From: Syntrophomonas sp. UBA1368 | GTDB lineage: Bacteria; Bacillota; Syntrophomonadia; Syntrophomonadales; Syntrophomonadaceae | DNA length: 58,103 nt | Assembly: GCA_002305965.1 (NCBI GenBank) | Contig: DBRM01000029.1 | Span: 1 to 58,103 of the forward strand | Reading direction: 5' to 3' | Shown here: positions 16,883-25,143 of the stretch, one piece after another | Layout: each line of letters opens with the position of its first letter | Position numbering within the stretch: position 1 is the first letter of the stretch | The notes under the pieces: model-generated | What the model saw: the letters and a program-made list of their open reading frames with translations, nothing else | What the model was told of the DNA's origin: nothing | Database searches by the model: none | Translations under genes and position numbers: made by a program

Positions 16883-17719
16883 ATGGCTGAATGTAACTGC
16901 GAAAATCCGCTTGTTCCCTCCATGGTCGAAGTAGTGGATATCAAAGATGAAACACCTGATGTAAAAACCTTTTATGTCAGAAGTGAAAACGGAGGCGTAC
17001 CCTTTAATGTAATGCCAGGGCAGTTAGCGATGGTTTCGCATGTTCCGGTAGGTGAAGGCATGTTTTCGGTTTCCTGGCAGGAAGAGAATGATCACCTGCA
17101 GTTTGCCATTAAAAGCGTGGGCCTTTTAACGGAACAGCTGCATAATATTGATATCGGTCAGATGATAGGAGTCAGAGGTCCATATGGCAATGGTTTCCCG
17201 GTGGAAGAATGCAAAGGCAAAGATATGCTTTTTATCGGCGGCGGAATTGGTCTGGCCCCCCTTCGTTCTTTTATCAAATACTGTTTCAAGTACCGGGAGG
17301 ATTACGGCAAGATCACCATTATATATGGCAGCAGGAGTTATGCGGACCTGTGTTTTAAAGATGAATTGTTTGAAAAATGGCCGGCCATGAAAGATACTGA
17401 AGTCTTTGTGACCATTGATAATGAGGAAGAGAATTGGTCCGGGCATGTTGGTTTTGTACCTTCTTATCTGCAGGAAATCAACCCTGATCCCCAAGGGCTG
17501 ATCGCGGTCACTTGCGGTCCTCCGATCATGATTAAATTTGTTTTGCAGGCTCTGGAGAAGATGGGCTTTACTGATGAACAGGTCATTACTACTCTGGAAG
17601 CGCGTATGAAATGCGGAATCGGCAAATGCGGCAGATGCAACATTGGCAGCGAATATATCTGTTTGGATGGTCCGGTATTCAACTTGGCGCAGCTTAAGAA
17701 GCTGCCTCCGGAGTGGTAA
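16883..17719 (+). CDS. flxA: FlxA-type NAD(P)H-oxidising FAD subunit with [2Fe-2S] centre
   Basis: 278 residues. It has the ferredoxin-reductase fold: an FAD domain with MPGQLAMVS and FAIKSVG, then an NAD domain with DMLFIGGGIGLAPLRSFI (about 114-131) and TCGPPIM. The C-terminus holds the [2Fe-2S] ligands CGIGKCGRCNIG and a later Cys in YICLDGP, as in AsrB, HydG and PyrK. It is the likely entry point for NADH in the Hdr-Flx complex. It is the last gene of the operon and a hairpin terminator follows 13 bases on. AAGGAGG lies before the start. Confidence 0.9.
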   Translation: MAECNCENPLVPSMVEVVDIKDETPDVKTFYVRSENGGVPFNVMPGQLAMVSHVPVGEGMFSVSWQEENDHLQFAIKSVGLLTEQLHNIDIGQMIGVRGPYGNGFPVEECKGKDMLFIGGGIGLAPLRSFIKYCFKYREDYGKITIIYGSRSYADLCFKDELFEKWPAMKDTEVFVTIDNEEENWSGHVGFVPSYLQEINPDPQGLIAVTCGPPIMIKFVLQALEKMGFTDEQVITTLEARMKCGIGKCGRCNIGSEYICLDGPVFNLAQLKKLPPEW

Positions 17720-17732
17720 AAAGATAATTATA

Positions 17733-17770
17733 AAAGCCCTGGCGAGATTTTCGCCAAGGGCTTTATTTTT
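17733..17770. terminator. Terminator after flxA, likely bidirectional
   Basis: Stem 17733-17744 with 17752-17764 (one bulge), followed by ATTTTT on the plus strand. A-rich sequence on the other side would give a T-run for the converging small membrane gene. Confidence 0.85.
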
Positions 17771-17787
17771 CTTTCAATTATTTATTG

Positions 17788-17931
17788 CTAATAAGCATTA
17801 CCGCCAAATAGGTAGCCAATATAAAAAACTGCGGCGATAGCAATTACATGCCAGATCCACCAACCGGTCCTGAGAAACTCAAAAGTCCCCAGATCATATC
17901 CTTCTCTGGTTTTCATGCCGTTATCTTCCAT
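17788..17931 (-). CDS. 47-residue single-pass membrane protein
   Basis: The ATG at 17931 has GGAGG 7 bases ahead on the minus strand, much better than the longer in-frame extension upstream. The protein has a charged start (MEDNGMKTREGYD), one membrane segment (about 24-43, with two Trp-rich turns WWIWH) and a short GGNAY tail. No family was recognised. It faces flxA tail to tail and shares an upstream region with the aminotransferase-reductase fusion, to which it is divergent. Size, a clean ribosome site and the composition make it a believable microprotein, but there is no functional evidence. Confidence 0.65.
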   Translation of the reverse strand: MEDNGMKTREGYDLGTFEFLRTGWWIWHVIAIAAVFYIGYLFGGNAY

Positions 17932-18005
17932 GCTTAAACCTCCTGATAAATACCAAATACTACTCATAGTATAACCAGTGAATTGCAATATCATACGGTT
18001 TGCGT

Positions 18006-18067
18006 TTGACAAAGGCGGATTTATCTATAAAATATATATAAATTAAGAGGTTGCACAAACATGTGCA
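18006..18067 (+). promoter_or_regulatory. Promoter and operator-like repeat before the aminotransferase-reductase fusion
   Basis: TTGACA (18006-18011), 16 bases, TAAAAT (18028-18033) form a good sigma-A-type promoter. Just downstream TGCACA-AACA-TGTGCA (18052-18067) is a perfect 6-bp inverted repeat lying between the expected start of the RNA and the ribosome site, a position suited to a repressor. Confidence 0.5.
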
Positions 18068-18086
18068 CATGAAAGGGAGTTGTCTG

Positions 18087-20768
18087 ATGCCGTTAAATCG
18101 CAAAGATTTATTCAATCCAACCATTTATAAAGTGTTAAATACTTTTAAAATCGATAAAGAATACGTACAAGGCGAAGGAAATTATCTGACCGATCCGGAA
18201 GGGGTAAAGTATCTTGACTTTATAGCCCAGTATGGGGCGGTACCTTTTGGCTATAACCCGGAATTTATCTGGGAAGCATTGGAACGGGTAAAAAAACAGC
18301 GGATTCCTACTTTGGTACAGCCTTCCATACCGGTAGAAGCGGTTAAACTGGCCAATAAGCTGGCTGATTGTTCGCCGGGCGATCTGTGTTATGCTACTTT
18401 TGCACAAAGCGGCACTGAAGCGGTGGAAGCAGCCATCAAAATGGCACGTTCGGCAACCGGCAGGAAAATTATTATTTCCACTGAGCGCAGTTTCCATGGC
18501 AAGACACTGGGAGCACTTTCAGCTACAGGGCGTGAAGTATATCAGACCCCTTTTGCTGCACCCGCGCCTTATTTTGAGTATATCCCGTATAATGACACCG
18601 GGGCTCTAAAATCAATTCTCGCTGAAAAAGCAGAGCAGGTGGCAGCTTTTATCGTAGAACCTGTCCAGGGAGAAGGCGGTATTATTCCTGCTAAACCAGG
18701 TTATCTCAAACAGATACAGGAAATCTGCAGGGAATTTGGTGTGGTATTTATTGTTGATGAGATCCAGACCGGTCTGGGCAGAACTGGATATCTCTTTGCC
18801 TGTGAGGAAGAAGGGATCGAACCTGATATCATGCTGCTGGCAAAAGCCCTGGGAGGAGGAATGCTGCCATTGGGAGTAACCTTAAGTTCTCCCCGGGTAT
18901 TCAATGATGATTTCGGATCACTGCATAGTTCCACCTTTGCCAATAACAATCTTACCTGCGCAGTAGGCAGTGCAGTGATCGACCAGTTATTAAAGGATGA
19001 CCGGCGAATTATTAAGGAAGTAAAAGCCAAAGGCGAATACCTTCTGAGTAAAGCCCGGGAATTAGCTGCTGCCTTTCCGGAGGTGATCAAGGAAGTCAGG
19101 GGTAAAGGTCTGATGGTAGGTGTGGAATTTTGCGATTTGGATGATTGCGGTTCCTATGATATGGTCTATCTGGCTGACAGAAAAGGATTTACCGGACTAT
19201 TGGCCGGCTACCTCCTCAATTGTCATCAAATTCGCGTGGCTCCCTTTTTAAACAATCCAATGACTCTAAGATTACAGCCGACGTTTACGATAACCTATGA
19301 AGAAATCGATCTGGTCATGAGTAAGATTTCTCATATTTGCAGCATCATGAAAATAAAAGACTACGCCCAACTTTATCGTTTTCTGATCGGAGATAACAAA
19401 ACTTACTCCAAATTGACTGATTACCGACTGGTAAGTAAAGCGACCAAGGCATCAAATCTTAAAGCAGGTGAAACAGCTCAGGAAAAGTTTGCTTTTATTG
19501 TCCATTACCCTGCACCGGAAGATATGACAGCCAATAACCCCTCGTTTTCAATATTTTCCAGATCAGAACTGTATGAACTTATGGAATGGGAGAGTAAAAA
19601 TGATGAACCCGGTTTGGTTTGCCATATGCCTGCCATTCGGTCTGCAGCAGGTAAAATTGCTGAAGGCTGGCTGATTGGCGTTCCTTATGGTGCCCGGCAG
19701 ATGATGAATTTGCCCAGGGAAGAAGTGGTAAAGACCATAACAGCAGCCGTTGATTTAGGGCGGGACCTCGGGGCTAAAATTGTAGGACTTGGAGCTTTGA
19801 CGTCCGTTGCGACCCGGGGAGGCAGAGCAGTGCAGGGAAGAAATGTGGCAATTACCAGTGGCAACAGTTTTACAGTTTTGATGGCTATGGAAGCCCTCTA
19901 CCAGGGCGCACAAAAGATGAGGAAAGATTTTGACCAAGTCCGGGGCGCGGTTGTAGGGGCCAGCGGTTCTATCGGCAGGACCTGCTCCTTGATGCTTTCA
20001 GAACGAGTGCCACATATTACTTTACTGGGTAACGCTGATCATCCGGTCAGCAGCAAAAACAGGTTGCATTCCTTGGCGGCAGAAGTAATCGCCCTGGCGG
20101 TCAAAAGGAGAAACGCCGGCGAGTATGGAGGTTTGAGCGGTTGGCTGGAAAAAGTCAGCCTGCTTTTGGCCCATGATAAATCAGAGATTGGATCAGCTTA
20201 TTTGCTGGATTTGAATCAAGCTAATAACCTTAGCGTGGATAAACTGAATGAAATATGTGCTTATCTTAAAATACCCAGTCCGCTGACCTTGAGTATCGAT
20301 ATTGATAGAGAACTAATAAACTGCGATTTGATCGTTGCTGCCAGCAATTCTCCCGAATATCTTATTTATCCCCAGCATTTAAAGCCGGGTGCAGTGGTGT
20401 GTGATGTTGCCAGACCCGCAGATATTGCCCCTGAAGTATATGCCGTCAGAAACGATGTACTGATTTTGGAAGGCGGGTTAGTACAATTTCCCGATCAGAT
20501 AAGATTTGGTCCGAATCTGGGATACCGTGACGGGGTCAATATGGCTTGCCTGGCAGAAACGGTTTTACTGGCCCTGGAAGGTGATTATCAGGACTACAGC
20601 ATCGGGATGAAACTTCCGCTCGAAACCATTGAGTATTTTAGAGCGTTGGGCAGAAAACACAATTTTTCATTAGCCGGTCTGAAGATGGGGAATCGGGAAG
20701 TAACTGACAAGGATATCGAAGATATATATAACCGCTCCCTGGAAATGAAACAGGCAGAGAACGCTTGA
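18087..20768 (+). CDS. Fusion of a class III aminotransferase and an acyl-ACP-reductase-like (AAR) domain
   Basis: 893 residues. The first half (about 1-430) is a class III PLP aminotransferase: FAQSGTEAVEAAIKMAR, FHGKTLGALS, FIVDEIQTGLGRTG and LLAKALGGGMLP with the PLP lysine at 253. The second half (about 480-880) resembles cyanobacterial acyl-ACP reductase: GLGALTSVATRGG, ITSGNSFTVL, a Rossmann motif GAVVGASGSIGRTCSLML, and NMACLAETVLLALEGDY, whose Cys821 aligns with the acyl-thioester cysteine of that enzyme. Together they could reduce an acyl thioester to an aldehyde and aminate it, but the substrate is unknown. ATG 18087 is chosen over upstream codons because AAGGGAG lies 9 bases ahead. 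No partner gene follows in the same operon. Confidence 0.82.
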   Translation: MPLNRKDLFNPTIYKVLNTFKIDKEYVQGEGNYLTDPEGVKYLDFIAQYGAVPFGYNPEFIWEALERVKKQRIPTLVQPSIPVEAVKLANKLADCSPGDLCYATFAQSGTEAVEAAIKMARSATGRKIIISTERSFHGKTLGALSATGREVYQTPFAAPAPYFEYIPYNDTGALKSILAEKAEQVAAFIVEPVQGEGGIIPAKPGYLKQIQEICREFGVVFIVDEIQTGLGRTGYLFACEEEGIEPDIMLLAKALGGGMLPLGVTLSSPRVFNDDFGSLHSSTFANNNLTCAVGSAVIDQLLKDDRRIIKEVKAKGEYLLSKARELAAAFPEVIKEVRGKGLMVGVEFCDLDDCGSYDMVYLADRKGFTGLLAGYLLNCHQIRVAPFLNNPMTLRLQPTFTITYEEIDLVMSKISHICSIMKIKDYAQLYRFLIGDNKTYSKLTDYRLVSKATKASNLKAGETAQEKFAFIVHYPAPEDMTANNPSFSIFSRSELYELMEWESKNDEPGLVCHMPAIRSAAGKIAEGWLIGVPYGARQMMNLPREEVVKTITAAVDLGRDLGAKIVGLGALTSVATRGGRAVQGRNVAITSGNSFTVLMAMEALYQGAQKMRKDFDQVRGAVVGASGSIGRTCSLMLSERVPHITLLGNADHPVSSKNRLHSLAAEVIALAVKRRNAGEYGGLSGWLEKVSLLLAHDKSEIGSAYLLDLNQANNLSVDKLNEICAYLKIPSPLTLSIDIDRELINCDLIVAASNSPEYLIYPQHLKPGAVVCDVARPADIAPEVYAVRNDVLILEGGLVQFPDQIRFGPNLGYRDGVNMACLAETVLLALEGDYQDYSIGMKLPLETIEYFRALGRKHNFSLAGLKMGNREVTDKDIEDIYNRSLEMKQAENA

Positions 20769-20965
20769 ATCTGACCAGGCAAATATAGCAGTTATTGAAT
20801 GAATCTTATAGGAGCCTGGAAGTTTTCCCTGGTTCGCATGACCTGCTAACCATCTGTGTTCGAAAACCGCTATCCTCATCCGGAATCGTTGTTTTTGCAG
20901 GATTTAGCTTTAATGGCGGAGAATCTAGAAACAGATGGAATTGAATGCAAAGCGAGGGAATAAAA

Positions 20966-21394
20966 TTGGATTTAAAGGAGATCACGATTAGAGCCAACGG
21001 CAAGTGGTATTTTGGCGAAGCAGAAATGTTCAGACGGCCTATTTTAAATATATTGGCAACCAATATCGACCGGGACGAAGAGGGGAAATTTTTTATAAAA
21101 ATCGGGGATGATATCAATCCCATCACGGTAGAAGATGCACCTTTCCTGGCTACCGGTATCATGGAAAACGAAGACCATACTTTTACCCTGGTATTTCATG
21201 ATCTGCAGGAGATGCCTTTGAATAAACGCATGAAACTGACTTTAAAAGATGATGTCCCGTATATCGATTTCAGATGGAAGGCTGATACCCGCCTGAGCCG
21301 CGGCGTCTATTGGAAATTAAGTGATTGGTTCGAGTTTGCCGGGGCAGAAATATTTATTAATCCGCCGGAGGGGAAAAAAGCCGGGCAAGAGTAA
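20966..21394 (+). CDS. DUF1285-like small protein
   Basis: About 142 residues from a TTG start at 20966, which follows GCGAGGGAA at a good distance; an ATG at 20945 in the same frame lacks a ribosome site. The sequence has ANGKWYFGEAEMFRRPIL near the start and ITVEDAPFLATGI in the middle, a pattern I associate with DUF1285 proteins, followed by a beta-rich C-terminal half. No membrane segment or cysteine. The function of that family is not established. It stands alone, 197 bases after the fusion gene, and is followed by a hairpin. Confidence 0.6.
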   Translation: MDLKEITIRANGKWYFGEAEMFRRPILNILATNIDRDEEGKFFIKIGDDINPITVEDAPFLATGIMENEDHTFTLVFHDLQEMPLNKRMKLTLKDDVPYIDFRWKADTRLSRGVYWKLSDWFEFAGAEIFINPPEGKKAGQE

Positions 21395-21409
21395 ATAGGC
21401 AAAAAAATG

Positions 21410-21437
21410 GGAGGCTAATGACGTCCTAATAGCCTCC
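21410..21437. terminator. Hairpin, possible terminator
   Basis: GGAGGCTA (21410-21417) pairs with TAGCCTCC (21430-21437). On the plus strand it is followed only by GAAAAATTTGG; on the minus strand it is followed by a run of T (21401-21407), so it may serve mainly the radical SAM gene about 200 bases away. The remaining 200 bases (21438-21638) show a run of eight C and nothing recognisable. Confidence 0.45.
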
Positions 21438-21638
21438 GAAAAATTTGGTAATACACTCATTTATGTGTATCCCCCCCCTGCAATTCTATAATGCAATAAC
21501 AATGCCATGTCACAATAAAATTATAAAAGTCGGACAAAACGGGGGAAACGATTACAAAAAGGAAACTGTCCAACATAATTAGTCTACAAAAGCAGACACA
21601 TAAATTATCAAAATTGAGACAATGAATCAAAACAGAGA

Positions 21639-22514
21639 CTATAATCTGCTTATATGTGCCGGCCTGAAACTTGATTCATCATACGTCAATGCTTCGTCAA
21701 TTCCTGCCAGCATAATCTCCCGATCATTGGGAATAACTCCGTTTACATCCCAGTAATTTGCCACATGATCACTGAGAACTACGGACTGATCGCATTGAAG
21801 GTTTTCAACTAATAGCCTTATTTCCCTTAATGCCTGATGGGGAGATAATAACTGGAAGATGCCAGATCGATAATCTTCATATAAAGGTGTTCCGGGAACG
21901 GGGACATAAGTTCTTATCCTTATAAAATCAGGACTGAAAGCGCTTAAAGCTTTTGCGCTGTTTACAGCATGCTCTTTCGTCCGTTCAACACCGCCGATTC
22001 CAGTCAGATAATATTCGCTGGTCTGAATTCCCGCTGCCTTAAGCTTTAATCCGGCTGCGATAATATCGTCGGCAGTGGTACCTTTATTGATCCGCTTTAA
22101 TGTTTCATTATCTCCGCTTTCCATGCCGGTGTGGACCCGGGTAAGTCCTGCCTCCTTAAGACGGATCAGTTCAGCTTCGCTTTTTTTGTTGATATAACGG
22201 GCAGAACCGTAAACGGTTATCCGCTTAAGATTCGGAAACAATTCTTTGGCATAAGTGAATATGTCCTGCAGTTGATCGGTTTTCATGATAATTGTATTGC
22301 CATCCGGGAAAAAAATGGAAGAGATGAAATCACCATAGTAATGTCGGGCGGCGGTCAAATCTTCTTTGATTTCCTCCACTGACCGCAGACGAAATTTTGT
22401 GCCTTTATACATACTGCAAAAGGTGCATTTATTATGGGGGCACCCTATGGTGGCTTGAATCAAAAGACTGTTTGCTTCACTGGGCGGACGGTAAACCGTT
22501 CCTTCGTAACGCAT
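21639..22514 (-). CDS. Radical SAM protein, Elp3/HemN-like fold, unknown substrate
   Basis: 291 residues. The cluster motif is GCPHNKCTFCSMY (Cys25, Cys30, Cys33), spaced C-x4-C-x2-C, one residue longer than the usual C-x3-C-x2-C. It is followed by SAM-binding segments: FFPDGNTIIMKT, VYGSARYINKKS, GLTRVHTGMESGDNETLKRI and EYYLTGIGG. The rest has no second cluster motif. GGAGG lies before the ATG. Transcribed alone, divergent from the LytTR regulator. Similar proteins are common in Clostridia and are not assigned a reaction as far as I know. Confidence 0.8.
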   Translation of the reverse strand: MRYEGTVYRPPSEANSLLIQATIGCPHNKCTFCSMYKGTKFRLRSVEEIKEDLTAARHYYGDFISSIFFPDGNTIIMKTDQLQDIFTYAKELFPNLKRITVYGSARYINKKSEAELIRLKEAGLTRVHTGMESGDNETLKRINKGTTADDIIAAGLKLKAAGIQTSEYYLTGIGGVERTKEHAVNSAKALSAFSPDFIRIRTYVPVPGTPLYEDYRSGIFQLLSPHQALREIRLLVENLQCDQSVVLSDHVANYWDVNGVIPNDREIMLAGIDEALTYDESSFRPAHISRL

Positions 22515-22737
22515 TATAAACCTCCTGCAAAACTTATTACTGAGATGCCTGTATAGATATTATACGAAAAGCCGGTGCAAAACCAGTCCTGTAAGGGTAA
22601 AGATAACCTCTTTATTGCAAGAAAATCCCGCGATAATTACAGATTTCGAGTTGTTTTATATCGTAAAAAACTATATATTTAAGAGGATAAAATAATTTTG
22701 TTTCAACCTAACCGACTTTGGATGAGGAGTTGGCTAA

Positions 22738-23526
22738 ATGTCTGTAAGAGTTCTGATCGTTGATGATGACGAAAGAGAAAGAATCGTTGTAAGATATGTG
22801 CTTGAACAGATAAATGATGTTGAAATCATCGGAGAAGCTGTACATGGTTTGGAAGCTTTGCTCCTATGTCAGGAGAAAAAAATCGACCTGGTTTTTTTGG
22901 ATATTTCCATGCCGGAAATGGGCGGATTAGAAACTGCTTACAAATTGCAGGCTCTAAAAGATCCGCCTTTATTTGTCTTTGTTACCGCAAAAAAAGATAT
23001 GGCGGTGGAAGCTTTTGATTTGGGGGCCATCGATTATATAGTAAAACCGGTGGGGCAAACCCGAATTGAAAAAACCATTAACAGAGCAAAATGGCATATT
23101 GCTCACCGCGATGTAGTAGAACAATTAGTGCGCCAGAAGATGAAAGAAAGAATCGATTTCATGCTGGAACGCTATAAAAACTATGAATATTATTCCAATA
23201 AGCTGCCGGTAAGAGAAAAAGGAAAAATCACGCTTCTGAATCAGAATGACATCATCTTCTGTGAAAGCCAGGGCAAGAAAGTATTCATCAGTACCCCTAA
23301 TGAGGGATATCTTAGCAACTATACCTTAACGGAACTGGAATCACGATTGGATTTAAATATTTTTTTCCGCGCCCATCAAGCTTTTATCGTTAATTTGAAT
23401 TATATCCAGGAAATCATGAATTTTGGTGAAGGCTCCTATTTACTCCGTTTGAAAGACGCAGATAAAAATATTATCCTGAGTCGGTCCAAAGCAAAATCAT
23501 TACGGCAGAAATTAGGCATACAATGA
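22738..23526 (+). CDS. LytTR-family response regulator
   Basis: 262 residues. An N-terminal receiver domain (about 1-120) has the acidic pocket VDDDE near residues 9-12, the phospho-acceptor Asp55 in LVFLDISMP, and Lys in DYIVKPVG. A linker helix is followed by a LytTR DNA-binding domain (about 155-260) with GKITLLNQNDIIFCESQGKKVFI and the signature FFRAHQAFIVNLNYIQEI. It controls genes by binding paired direct repeats. No sensor kinase gene is near, so it is an orphan here. AUG start follows GAGGAGTTGG. The next gene, an ATPase, is separated by 391 bases that could hold its sites. Confidence 0.92.
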   Translation: MSVRVLIVDDDERERIVVRYVLEQINDVEIIGEAVHGLEALLLCQEKKIDLVFLDISMPEMGGLETAYKLQALKDPPLFVFVTAKKDMAVEAFDLGAIDYIVKPVGQTRIEKTINRAKWHIAHRDVVEQLVRQKMKERIDFMLERYKNYEYYSNKLPVREKGKITLLNQNDIIFCESQGKKVFISTPNEGYLSNYTLTELESRLDLNIFFRAHQAFIVNLNYIQEIMNFGEGSYLLRLKDADKNIILSRSKAKSLRQKLGIQ

Positions 23527-23917
23527 TAACTATACCGATATAATGTCTGATTGGGAACGATAATTGTCTAATTGGGGGAGAAACTACCATGCTGAAAAAA
23601 TAACATCCTGAAAGCATTGTTGCTTTAAATTGCCTGTAATAATGCATTCTTATTATTCAGGAAAAAGGCGGGAATTGGTGGAATATCACCAGTTATTATA
23701 AATTCGTTATTTAAATAACAAGCTAGTACAAAATATCCTTTTAATTCAACCAATCAATACAAATATAGAGAAAAATATCACAAAATGATATATAGTTAGT
23801 TTAGATAACTAGAACGGTTTTTAAAAATGATGAAAGGAGGCAAAACATTTTATATTTACAGTTAGTGGGGACGAAAAACTGACTGCAAATGAAAAAAATA
23901 TAGAAGGAGGGGTGTAA
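23527..23917. other. 391-base AT-rich gap before the ATPase operon
   Basis: No gene of credible length. It is rich in A and T, with a possible control region: ATAGTTAGT (23792-23800) and ACAGTTAGT (23858-23866) share eight bases and lie 66 bases apart, about six helical turns. AGGAGGGG at 23903-23910 is the ribosome site of the ATPase. A strong AAAGGAGG at 23834-23841 is followed by no long reading frame. Confidence 0.4.
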
Positions 23918-25123
23918 ATGATACCTTTTTACAAGCTTGAACGATATGAAGGTAATGAAGCTTTATTTGAACTAGTAATGATGTCGATAGTCGCAAGTTT
24001 GGTTGGTGAACCGTTGCATATCCATGCGGAAGGATTAAGAGGCACTGGTAAAACCACTATTATGCGCGCGGCAAAAGGTATTCTGCCCAACATTACCCGG
24101 ATAAAAGGATGTGTATACAATTGCGATCCTGCAGCACCGCATTGTCCGCATCACCGAAATATGAGCCCGAATGAAATCAGCAATCTGGGGACAGAAGAGA
24201 TACCCATGCCTTTTTTGGAGATATCACACTCTGCCAAGGTCGGAACAGTGGCAGGAAGTGTAGATTTGGCCAGATTAACAGATATTAGTCATCCGGAGGC
24301 CCAGCTTCTGCCGGGATTGATCCCTCAGGCACATCGCGGCATAATTTTTATTGATGAAATAAATCGCTTGGCAGACACCTCCCCGGAAATCACAGATATA
24401 TTGCTTGATGTTATGGGCAATAAACCAGGACATATACAAATTGAAGAGGCTGGGTTACCAGTGGTTGATGTTACCGTGAGCGTATCGGTATGGGCTGCTT
24501 CCAATCCTGATGAAGACCCTGGTCCGGTTGAAGAAATAAGAAGACAGTTGTCGGATCGTTTTGATATGGTTTGTTATATGGGACGGCCTAATTCTGTAGA
24601 CATTTTATCTCAAATGCTCAAAGAGAATTCGCACCAATGGAAGGCTCAGGCCAAGGAGAGGGAAGCCGCAGTTGAAGAGGGCAAAAATGAAGTATTCCGC
24701 AGCAATATTGTTAAATGGGCCGGACAATATGAAAAAGCAGATTTACCTGATTTCCTGCGTAATTATATCGCTCGTTTATATATCAAACATAATCTTGAAA
24801 GTATCAGAGCCATTGAAGCTATGCAGTCGGGCGCAATCCTGCACAGTATTATCAAAGGCCGTGATAAGGTTGCCATCAATGATGTTACCCATATGATTCC
24901 ATTGGTCTTAAAACACCGGGTCGACAGCGATACCATGGTTCGAATGATCAATGATGTTGATTCAAAAGGTGTGAAAGACGGGATTTTAAGTTTCAAAAAT
25001 AGAAAGAAAAACGACAAGGAAGCAGATCCGGACTATTTTCCGCATAATGCTACACCGCTCAAGGATATCCGCAGAAGTGATCTGGTGAATACGGAAAAGA
25101 GTTTAACCCCCAATGAAGGATGA
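23918..25123 (+). CDS. BchI/MoxR-like AAA+ ATPase
   Basis: 401 residues. Walker A is GLRGTGKTT (about 39-47), Walker B is GIIFIDEINRLAD, and a sensor region follows at WAASNPDEDPG. A cysteine-bearing stretch GCVYNCDPAAPHCPHHR lies after the first helices, as in magnesium-chelatase-I-type proteins. The C-terminal lid domain runs to the end (about 265-360) with a Lys-rich tail. Such ATPases work with VWA proteins to insert metals or remodel protein complexes. Its partner gene begins 20 bases later. No chlorophyll, cobalamin or other chelatase genes are near, so the client is unknown. Confidence 0.85.
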   Translation: MIPFYKLERYEGNEALFELVMMSIVASLVGEPLHIHAEGLRGTGKTTIMRAAKGILPNITRIKGCVYNCDPAAPHCPHHRNMSPNEISNLGTEEIPMPFLEISHSAKVGTVAGSVDLARLTDISHPEAQLLPGLIPQAHRGIIFIDEINRLADTSPEITDILLDVMGNKPGHIQIEEAGLPVVDVTVSVSVWAASNPDEDPGPVEEIRRQLSDRFDMVCYMGRPNSVDILSQMLKENSHQWKAQAKEREAAVEEGKNEVFRSNIVKWAGQYEKADLPDFLRNYIARLYIKHNLESIRAIEAMQSGAILHSIIKGRDKVAINDVTHMIPLVLKHRVDSDTMVRMINDVDSKGVKDGILSFKNRKKNDKEADPDYFPHNATPLKDIRRSDLVNTEKSLTPNEG

Positions 25124-25143
25124 TGATTAAGGGGGCCGGGTAA

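Noticed and set aside
20806..20941. Small gene or gene remnant in the gap before the DUF1285-like gene
   Set aside because: One plus-strand frame is open (it ends GESRNRWN) but has no start codon with a ribosome site and no recognised family.
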